Shown here piece by piece: positions 53,752 through 61,475 of a DNA stretch of 64,000 bases. Origin of the DNA: Gracilinema caldarium DSM 7334. Lineage in GTDB: Bacteria > Spirochaetota > Spirochaetia > Treponematales > Breznakiellaceae. The position numbers were made by a program, and so were the translations under genes. The stretch's first letter is position 1, and each line of letters starts with the position of its first letter. The notes under the pieces are model-generated. The model saw only the letters and a list, made by a program, of their open reading frames with translations, was not told the origin of the DNA and searched no databases. Where the stretch lies: the NCBI RefSeq assembly GCF_000219725.1, contig NC_015732.1:2796972-2860971 (forward strand), written 5' to 3'.

Positions 53752-56029
53752 ATTAGTACCCAGAATTTTTCTTTTCCAAGCACTTTTATTCTCTTCAATT
53801 TATTTATACGCATTGCCAAGTATCCCTAATACATCAGCTTTTTTTATTGATTTAAACACCCTTCCAATATATGTACATTTAGGTTTTAATCAACGGCTTA
53901 TTTCATCAGTTCCGGATACCAACGATACTGCCTGGCAGGTTTTTCCGCCTACACCAGAGGGACCTCGAATTGTTCGTTATCTGGAAATTGATGGAATACC
54001 GAAAAAAAAATTCTTGAGTATTACAACCTATAAACCTATTGAAACAACCTTTGTTATTCCTTTTATGGTCAATACAAAAACACTTACCGGGATAGTCCCT
54101 GGGTTACATCTTGCTTCCATTGGTGATAATTGGGAAATTTACCTGAATGGCACCCTTATTAAATCTGAGCTGCACTTGAATTCTACCGGCTCTATAACAT
54201 CCCATAGAAGTTATCGTGATGTATACCTACCCATCAATCCTGATCTCTTTGTAGATGGGCAAAACATTATAGCCTTCAGAATTATTGGAGAGCCCACTAA
54301 TACACCGGTTGGCTTTTTCTTTTCTCAACCCTATGTCATTACCGACTACACATCAATTGAGGCATCTAACAACGATGTCTGGAAATTTGCCCTTTGTGCA
54401 ATCTATATATTTATTGGTCTTTACCATATAGTTCTCTATTTATTCAGACTACAGGATCGATATAACCTATTTTATGGGTTCTTCTCTATAGATCTAGGAC
54501 TCTATTTCTTTGCAAGAATTCATACGGTTTATCAGTTTATCCCTGATTCAGTATTATTAATGAAACTTGAGTTCATTACACTCTACATGGTCATGCCATC
54601 GGTCAGTGCATTCATTGAAACCTTGAGTATCAATAAGACTCGATGGGGAACCAGAATAATGGCAATGTATTGCGGGATATTATCTTTGGGAACTATTTTT
54701 TCATCCCTTGCGTTTGCCCACGATCTTTTAAAAATTTGGCAATACAGTGCCCTCTTTATAGTGTTCTATATTTTTGGATACGCAGTTTTGTGGGACTTCT
54801 TCTCCACCGCCTTTCGACGATGGAAACGAACCGCTCAGGTCAACAATCATTCAGGTTTTGGAGGTCAAATATGGCATGATCTCATTAAAACGCCCCTTGG
54901 AAATGTGGCTATTGGAGCTTCCATTCTGTTTGCAACTGCACTCTTTGATATTTTAGATTCCATCTTTTTCCTTACCGATGCGGTGCTTTCCCGCTATGGA
55001 CTATTCATCTTTACCATCGGCAGTGCGTTAATTCTGGCCAATCGATATGGGTTCTTATTTAAACAGCTTAATTATGCCAATGTAAATTTGGAAGAACGTA
55101 TCAATGATCTCAGTGTAGCAAAAGCTACTGCCGAACGAAATGAACGAAAATATCGTAGCCTTTTTAATGGAACAAAAGATCCTATTGCATTGTTGGATAA
55201 GGATTTCCGATTTAAGGAATGCAATGGAGCGGGTATTGATTATTTCAATCTTGAAGGAGTAGATCTTTCCTATACCAGCGAGAAAACCCCCAAACTTACA
55301 GACCTGCTTTATGAAGATCAGCGGGAACATATTTCTTTAGCAGAACGGTTTGAAAGTATTCGTGAACGACTGCTTACTTCAAAACAGATTGTTGAAGTTC
55401 AAGCACAGATGCGTTCTCCCCTCGGAGAATTTAAATCCTGTTCACTGCGCATGGAAAGCATAAAAACTTCTGATGAACTTGAAATATTAGTTCGAGTGAT
55501 ACCAGATATTCAGAATGAATTAGTACATGCTTTTATTGAAGGGCGGGAACGTTTTGAAATAGAAAACACCCTCACCGCAGCAGATGAAATTAGCCGCCAT
55601 ATCTGTATCAATCTCGGGAAATACATGCCCCAGGAAGATGCTAATTTTGCAATGGTATGTGTTCGAGAAATCATTATTAATGCTATTGAACACGGAAATC
55701 TTGAAATTACTTTTGATGAAAAGTCAAAGGCACAACGAGAGCGAAGGTATTTTGAGTTTTTACAAGAACGGAAAGACGTTCCTCAATACAAAGACCGGCG
55801 GGTCCAAGTAGAATATTCTATAACACCGCAGAGGGCTCTCTTTAGGGTAACAGATGAAGGCAAAGGGTTTGATCATCGTACCTTTTTAAAAAGAGTAGCT
55901 AATCCCAGTCCAGAAATTTTGGAACATGGCCGGGGCCTCTTTATGACCCTGGCGGCTTTTGATAGGGTAGTCTATAACGATAAGGGTAATCAGGTAACTC
56001 TGGAAAAACGCTTTACAGTCAAGACGTAA
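53741..56029 (+). CDS. 7TMR-DISM-type membrane sensor with PAS-like and RsbW-type ATPase domains
   Basis: 762 aa. Signal peptide (1-20), an extracellular beta-domain (about 25-205) with LHLASIGDNWEIYLNGTL, about seven membrane helices (about 215-440), a short coiled coil, a PAS-like domain (about 470-570: LFNGTKDPIALLDKDFRF) and a C-terminal HATPase (about 610-762) with N-box REIIINAIEHGN, G1 DEGKGFDH and G2 HGRGLFMT. No His-containing dimerisation helix is present, so it resembles partner-switching serine kinases (RsbW-like), not a classical histidine kinase. ATG at 53741 after AAGGAAG; the upstream in-frame ATG at 53717 is less likely. Intact paralogue of the split gene before it. Confidence 0.85.
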   Translation: MKLKLVPRIFLFQALLFSSIYLYALPSIPNTSAFFIDLNTLPIYVHLGFNQRLISSVPDTNDTAWQVFPPTPEGPRIVRYLEIDGIPKKKFLSITTYKPIETTFVIPFMVNTKTLTGIVPGLHLASIGDNWEIYLNGTLIKSELHLNSTGSITSHRSYRDVYLPINPDLFVDGQNIIAFRIIGEPTNTPVGFFFSQPYVITDYTSIEASNNDVWKFALCAIYIFIGLYHIVLYLFRLQDRYNLFYGFFSIDLGLYFFARIHTVYQFIPDSVLLMKLEFITLYMVMPSVSAFIETLSINKTRWGTRIMAMYCGILSLGTIFSSLAFAHDLLKIWQYSALFIVFYIFGYAVLWDFFSTAFRRWKRTAQVNNHSGFGGQIWHDLIKTPLGNVAIGASILFATALFDILDSIFFLTDAVLSRYGLFIFTIGSALILANRYGFLFKQLNYANVNLEERINDLSVAKATAERNERKYRSLFNGTKDPIALLDKDFRFKECNGAGIDYFNLEGVDLSYTSEKTPKLTDLLYEDQREHISLAERFESIRERLLTSKQIVEVQAQMRSPLGEFKSCSLRMESIKTSDELEILVRVIPDIQNELVHAFIEGRERFEIENTLTAADEISRHICINLGKYMPQEDANFAMVCVREIIINAIEHGNLEITFDEKSKAQRERRYFEFLQERKDVPQYKDRRVQVEYSITPQRALFRVTDEGKGFDHRTFLKRVANPSPEILEHGRGLFMTLAAFDRVVYNDKGNQVTLEKRFTVKT

Positions 56030-56030
56030 C

Positions 56031-56948
56031 TTATATTCCCAGAACCAGCGCTACTAATGGTATGGTGACAATACAGAAGAGGGTAGAAATAAACACCAAA
56101 GAACTAGCACTTTCTGCATCAGCACCATAAACCTCAGCAAGGATACTCGTGTTCGCTGCAACGGGCATCGCTGTAACGACAACAGGTAATATGAAGAATA
56201 AGCCTCTGAAACCAGCACCATATAATAACAGCCCTACAATCGCTGGCAACACAAGAAGGCGAACCAGGGTGGTGGCATAGCGCTGCCAGGTACCAAGTAC
56301 AGAACGGAATGGCATTTTACCGAGGATTGACCCAATAACAATCATAGAAAGGGGAGACGTACTATCTCCGGTCATTTTTAATACCTGATAGAGGGATGCT
56401 GGAAGTTTTACCGAACCTAAAAAAAATAAAAAGCCCACCATAGTTGCAATAACGCTGGGATTAATAAAGGTTTTCCAGCTTAAAAATAAAGGCCGTTTTC
56501 CCTCCCGGGCAATAAGCCAGGCACCGATAGAAAAAGCAAGAAAATTAAAGGGAATATTATAGATGGCAAGATAAAAAAGCGCCTGCTGTCCTAGAACCGC
56601 TTCAACAACGGGGTACCCCATAAAGCCCACATTGGAAAAAATAAGCGCATAGCGATGTACTCCCCGTTCTTTTTTTGTAAGGGGTACAAGAAAGGGATAT
56701 AAAGCGGCTATTATAAATGAAAAACCATATATGACAAAAGAGAGCCCCAACGTCAGTCCCGATTCACCAAGAAGGGCTCTGCTAAAGGGGCGCTGGAGCG
56801 AAACCACTATAAGAGCAGGCAGAGATATATTCAGAACAAAGGATGAAAAATGACTGATAGCTCCATCATCAAGAACCCGCAATTTCCTGGCACTATACCC
56901 GATTGCAATGAGAAAAAAGAGAACTAATACCTGGGTAATCACATTCAT
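56031..56948 (-). CDS. AEC-family transporter (auxin efflux carrier type)
   Basis: 305 aa, about ten membrane helices. MNVITQVLVLFFLIAIGYSA is a typical start, and GYPVVEAVLG and PVAANTSILAEVYG are family segments. AEC members export or import organic acids or amino acids; the substrate cannot be told. ATG at 56948 is chosen because it gives the canonical first helix. Its stop lies one base from the stop of the convergent sensor gene. Downstream of the aldehyde dehydrogenase gene. Confidence 0.85.
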   Translation of the reverse strand: MNVITQVLVLFFLIAIGYSARKLRVLDDGAISHFSSFVLNISLPALIVVSLQRPFSRALLGESGLTLGLSFVIYGFSFIIAALYPFLVPLTKKERGVHRYALIFSNVGFMGYPVVEAVLGQQALFYLAIYNIPFNFLAFSIGAWLIAREGKRPLFLSWKTFINPSVIATMVGFLFFLGSVKLPASLYQVLKMTGDSTSPLSMIVIGSILGKMPFRSVLGTWQRYATTLVRLLVLPAIVGLLLYGAGFRGLFFILPVVVTAMPVAANTSILAEVYGADAESASSLVFISTLFCIVTIPLVALVLGI

Positions 56949-56976
56949 AACAATGAGAGTATACCCGAATCGTTCA

Positions 56977-58500
56977 TCAACTTCTATCCCAATACCGGAA
57001 GAAAAAGCTCGCAAGACGTACCAGGGCTTTGCTTTTTTTAACCATGTGTCTCAGCCCCACCATATATAAAATTGCAAGCAGTCCATCAAAGACCTTACGT
57101 GAATAGGGATGCCACCAAAGATTCTTTTTAGCCCCCGGTAGTATATCCCTGATAATCACCTGACTTTGCAACATCTCCCGGAACCCTGCTTCGCCATGGG
57201 TTCTACCAAGACCTGAGGCACCGAAACCGCCCCAGGGAGTCTCCGCTAAACCGTGGGACATGAGGTGATCGTTTATCATGACTGCCCCAGCACGGATTCT
57301 CCGGGCAATTTCATATCCCCGCTTTGTATCCCTAGTCCAGACTGAGCCCGTAAGTCCGTAGATACAGTCATTTGCCAGGGATATAGCTTCTTCATCATTA
57401 GCTACTGGAATAACCGCCATAACAGGACCAAAGATTTCTTCCCGCATTACAGGCATATCCCGAGTAACATCGGTTAAAATAATTGCAGGGAAATCGAGGT
57501 CAGACCCATCCATATTACCAGCCTGACTGCGAGCATAGATACAGGCACCCCTATCCAGACACACCTGAACCTGCCGACGCACTTCCTCTTTTTGTTGGCG
57601 GCTGGTCATACAACCTATATCACAATCCCACTGGACTTTCCCGTCAACTAGAGGAATTCCTACCCTGAGGGCCCTTACCCGGCGGCCAAGGATTTCCAAA
57701 AACGCTTCATATACAGATTGATGAACGAACAGGCGCTGGGCTCCGCCACAGGATTGTCCGGCATTTGACAATCCTGCCCACACCAGCCCCGCGGCAGTCC
57801 GCTCCAGATCAGCATCGACCCGTATGATAGCCGCATCTGCCCCGCCAAGCTCCAGCACTAATGGCAGGAGCCGCGGGGCGGCCAGGGCCATTAGTTCCCG
57901 ACCAACGGCTGTAGATCCAGTGAAAAAAAGTTTATCCACACCACCGGCAATCATTGCGGGTCCTGCTTCTTTACCAGGGATCTCAATATATTGGAAGAGC
58001 CCTTCCGGTAGGTTAACCGCATCGAAGGCCGCAGCCAGAACACGACCAACCTGAAGGGTATTACTAGCTACCTTTAGGATAACCCCATTACCTGCCAGGA
58101 GGGCCATAACTACTTCGGAAAAGGGTATGGAAAAGGGGTAATTCCAGGGAGAAATAATACCCACAACTCCATAGGGTTGGTACACCAGGGTACTGCGTTT
58201 ATTAGCCAGAAGAATACTACCACCCTTAATTGGCTGGCCCTTCATAAACCATCGCCCCAAACGGCAATAATACCGAACACCTAGTGCTGCCGGAATAATT
58301 TCTGTAGCCAGAGCATCGATCATGGTCTTACCAGTTTCTCTGCTTATAATAGCAGCGATTTCTTCCCCATGTTCGGCAAGATAAGGTACAAGACATTTTA
58401 TAACCCGAACCCGTTCTTCCCAGATAAACCTGGACCAGGCTGACTGAGCAGAGCGGGCTATTTTTATTTTTTCTTCTACAAGATTTACAGCACTACTCAT
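56977..58500 (-). CDS. Aldehyde dehydrogenase family protein
   Basis: 507 aa. NAD(P)-binding and catalytic segments: SPWNYPFSIPFSEV, FTGSTAVGREL, the Glu in LVLELGGADAAI, catalytic Cys in NAGQSCGGAQR, and EEIFGPVMAV. After about 450 there is a hydrophobic-basic tail (VFDGLLAILYMVGLRHMVKK) that could tie it to the membrane, as in fatty aldehyde dehydrogenases. ATG at 58500 has AGGGTAAGGA upstream; a GTG at 58545 is an alternative. Substrate unknown. Confidence 0.88.
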   Translation of the reverse strand: MSSAVNLVEEKIKIARSAQSAWSRFIWEERVRVIKCLVPYLAEHGEEIAAIISRETGKTMIDALATEIIPAALGVRYYCRLGRWFMKGQPIKGGSILLANKRSTLVYQPYGVVGIISPWNYPFSIPFSEVVMALLAGNGVILKVASNTLQVGRVLAAAFDAVNLPEGLFQYIEIPGKEAGPAMIAGGVDKLFFTGSTAVGRELMALAAPRLLPLVLELGGADAAIIRVDADLERTAAGLVWAGLSNAGQSCGGAQRLFVHQSVYEAFLEILGRRVRALRVGIPLVDGKVQWDCDIGCMTSRQQKEEVRRQVQVCLDRGACIYARSQAGNMDGSDLDFPAIILTDVTRDMPVMREEIFGPVMAVIPVANDEEAISLANDCIYGLTGSVWTRDTKRGYEIARRIRAGAVMINDHLMSHGLAETPWGGFGASGLGRTHGEAGFREMLQSQVIIRDILPGAKKNLWWHPYSRKVFDGLLAILYMVGLRHMVKKSKALVRLASFFFRYWDRS

Positions 58501-58710
58501 ATCCTTACCCTGGTCCATATTGTCATAAATTTCTTTCTTAATCACAGGCCACTTTCGGTTATTGATGCTTAATTAACCAATTCTGCCCAGATGACCTTGT
58601 TAGGCCAGACCCCCGAATATCGGCGCTTCATCAAATGAAAGGCCTTTTTTAAACTAATAAACAAAATCGGTAGTTCTGACAGCGGCGTCCTAACTGACAA
58701 GCAAACCTGA

Positions 58711-60000
58711 TTATCCTACAATATGCTTGAGCACAAAAAGGATACCCACTATCCACGTTATTATAGTAATATCCTTTATTTTTCCAGTTAGTGCCTTGAG
58801 CAAAATATAAGAAAGAATACCAAAAACAAGACCCTCTGCAATGCTGTAGGCGAGGGGCATCATGATGATGGTGAGGAATGCCGGAATGGCTTCGGTAAAG
58901 TCGGAGAGATCAATTTCCTTAACTGGACTCATCATAAAAAGGCCGACGAGAATAAGAGCCGGTGCGGTAGCAGCCCCAGGGACGAGCAGGAAGAGGGGAG
59001 AAAGGAAAAGGGCCAGCAGGAAAAGAATACCCGTTACCAGGGAAGCAAGTCCGGTCCGACCCCCTTCGGCCACACCGGAAGCACTTTCAATATAGCTGGT
59101 TACGGTGCTGGTACCAAGCATAGCACCCACAGCAGTCCCAATGGCATCAGAAAGGAGAGCCTGCTTAACCCGGGGAATTTCTCCCTTTTCGTTAATCAGT
59201 CTGGCCTGGGTAGTAATACCGACCAGGGTCCCAATGGTGTCAAAAATATCAACAAAGAGGAAGGTAAAGAAGACGATAAAGAAATCGAAGGTAAAAATTT
59301 TATCAAACTGGAACTGTAGGAAGAGCGGAGCCGCAGGCATACTGATGGGAGTCCAATTCTGTGGTACTGTGGTTACCCCAAAGGGAATACCGATTATGGT
59401 GGTTCCCAGAATACCAATGAGTAGGGCGCCCTTTACCCGGAAAGCAAGCAGTACTCCACTAAGTACAAGACCGATAAGGGCAACGAGGGCAGGACCTTTG
59501 CTGATGGAACCAAGGGAAACCAGGGTTGCATCATTGTTTACAATAATGCCGGCATTTTGCATACCGATAAACGCGATAAATAGACCAATACCGACCGATA
59601 CAGCCTTTTTAACATTAATAGGAATGGATTTAACAATTGCTTCCCGAACATTAAACAGAGAAAGAATGATGAAAAGCAGACCTTCCAGGAAAACCGCAGT
59701 CAGTGCAAGCTGCCAGGGGTAGCCCATGCCGAGGACTACGGTAAAAGCAAAGAAGGCATTCAATCCCATACCAGGAGCCAGGGCAACCGGAAGATTGGCC
59801 AGAAGGGCCATACAAATCGTTGCGATGGCCGAAGCCAGAGCGGTAGCGGTAAAAACTCCGCCCGGAATCATACCAGCAGCCTTTAAAATGCCTGGATTGA
59901 CCGCCAAAATATAGGCCATGGTCATAAAAGTGGTTATGCCAGCCATCACTTCGGTTCGGACGGTGGTACCGTGAGCTTTAAGCTTAAAAAATTGTTCCAC
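58711..60000 (-). CDS. NCS2-family (AzgA-like) purine permease
   Basis: 429 aa, about 12-14 membrane spans, GTG start six bases after GGAGG. TFMTMAYILAVNPGIL, GLNAFFAFTVV and TSTVTSYIESASGVAEGGRTGL are typical of the guanine/hypoxanthine/adenine permeases. It imports purine bases with protons. The decayed adenine deaminase gene lies immediately upstream on the same strand, consistent with an old adenine salvage operon. Confidence 0.93.
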   Translation of the reverse strand: MEQFFKLKAHGTTVRTEVMAGITTFMTMAYILAVNPGILKAAGMIPGGVFTATALASAIATICMALLANLPVALAPGMGLNAFFAFTVVLGMGYPWQLALTAVFLEGLLFIILSLFNVREAIVKSIPINVKKAVSVGIGLFIAFIGMQNAGIIVNNDATLVSLGSISKGPALVALIGLVLSGVLLAFRVKGALLIGILGTTIIGIPFGVTTVPQNWTPISMPAAPLFLQFQFDKIFTFDFFIVFFTFLFVDIFDTIGTLVGITTQARLINEKGEIPRVKQALLSDAIGTAVGAMLGTSTVTSYIESASGVAEGGRTGLASLVTGILFLLALFLSPLFLLVPGAATAPALILVGLFMMSPVKEIDLSDFTEAIPAFLTIIMMPLAYSIAEGLVFGILSYILLKALTGKIKDITIITWIVGILFVLKHIVG

Positions 60001-60113
60001 GTTTCGCCTCCATTCGTTAGGACGGGCTCATAACCCGGCCAATTTTAACGAACAGCATACGATAAAATGAAAACCAGTGCAACTGAGAATCTCTATGTTT
60101 TTTGTTCTTTATG

Positions 60114-61354
60114 TCAGAAAAACAGATCGGGTATTTCAAACCGGTCCACATCGACCAGACCACGGTCGGTTAATTTGATATGAAGAATAACGGACAGGGC
60201 CATGAAGGACAGGGTCATGAGAGGTTGGGTATTGGACACCCCTTCGTTTTAAAAAAAGGCTTCGAAAGCATCGAGCTTTTGGTTCACCTCTGTTGCGCTT
60301 TGATTTGTCATGAGGCCCCCGATGGAAAGAGGAAGATCAGCGATAACCCGGTCACCTAAGGTTACCATCAGGCCTCCCCAATTTTATTCAAGTACCGGGT
60401 GGCGTAAAGATTGATGTACCATCAACCCCTACGACAATCATAAGGTCTTTCAGGAGGACCATATCAGCCTGATATCCCGGAGCCAGGGCACCAAAGGTCT
60501 GGAGTCCATAGCGATCCGCCACATTCAGCGTAGCCAATCGGATTGCATCGTTGGGATCCACGCCGGCGGCCACGAGGAGTCTGAGCATTCGATCGATGTG
60601 TCCCTCCCGGACCAGGTCGGTCGGATGCCGGTCGTCGGAACAGAGGAGGAAGCGGCGGGCATTCCTGGGGGTTACCGTTGGAACCAGGGCTTTTAGGTCC
60701 CGGGCGGCGGAACCTTCACGGATCATCACATACATGCCCTTGAAAAGCTTTTTAGCAGCCTCCTCCGCACTGGTCGATTCATGATCGAACCGGATCCCCG
60801 CGGAAATATAGGCCGACAGGTCCCGCCCCCGAACGGCCGAGGCGTGGCCATCGATAGCCTTACGGGCTTCCCGGAAAATAGCGAGTTTATCCAGCAAGGT
60901 CGCTTCACCGGCAATAAGGCCGGGTAAATTGTTCACTTCCCCAAGGCCCAGCACCCGTTCTTCCCGGGCAAATTGATGCATGTCCGAAGCGAAAAGACTG
61001 GCACCTGAAATGTCAAAATTGGTAGCTGGTACACAGGAAGGGACCGTCAGGTATACATCCAGGGGAAGACCCTCAGGGGACCACAATGCGGGCATACTCA
61101 GCGGGGCTGAGGGGGGAGGACTCGATATGGACATGGGCATCCATAAAGGAGGGGGCCAGGTATAAGCCCCGGGCGTCTATAGATTGATGAGCCGAGAGGC
61201 CATCGTTGATATCCACAATACGCTCATAGGCTACCGATACGGTCGTATCCGGCACAAGGCGGCCCTGGAACACATCAACCAGGGTACAGTGCTCGATGTT
61301 GAAATCGCAGACCTGTCGGCCCGAAGCAGCAGCAAGGATTCCTGTGTACTGCAC
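60114..61354 (-). pseudogene. ade: Decayed adenine deaminase
   Basis: Four traces of one protein. N-terminus 61354-61073 with a GTG start after GGGGAGG and FMDAHVHIESSPLSPAEYARIVVP-type metal site; then a frameshift and loss of the segment that normally holds the DPHE motif; a long middle piece (about 61087-60388) with EGLPLDV, GHIDRMLRL and SDDRHPTD; an in-frame loss before MIVVGVDG; then shifted remnants NKIGEA, GGLMVTLGDRVIADLPLSIG, and finally [11 protein letters not shown]...[13 protein letters not shown] to a TGA at 60114. At least three lesions, so no active enzyme is expected. Family identity is firm. Confidence 0.9.
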
Positions 61355-61428
61355 GGTGCTACCTCCCCGGGGCTTTTAACCCTTTCTACTAGTGTAACCC
61401 CGGGTATAGCCAGCACGCAAGAAAAATC

Positions 61429-61470
61429 GTATGTGGAAGGTGGTATGTGAAAGAGGGTATGTGGAAAGGG
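61429..61470. repeat. Three tandem 14-bp repeats
   Basis: GTATGTGGAAGGTG, GTATGTGAAAGAGG and GTATGTGGAAAGGG at an exact 14-base period, between the surface protein stop and the ade remnant. Confidence 0.75.
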
Positions 61471-61475
61471 GGTCC

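Noticed and set aside
53741-56029. Classical hybrid histidine kinase
   Set aside because: No H-box or receiver domain; the ATPase is closest by eye to RsbW-type domains.
49874-56029. A composite transposon or genomic island bounded by insertion sequences
   Set aside because: Only one element with one target duplication is present; no second copy, integrase or tRNA-end duplication was found.
60001-60113. Purine riboswitch before the NCS2 permease
   Set aside because: The region is short, contains the end of the ade remnant, and shows no three-way junction pattern.
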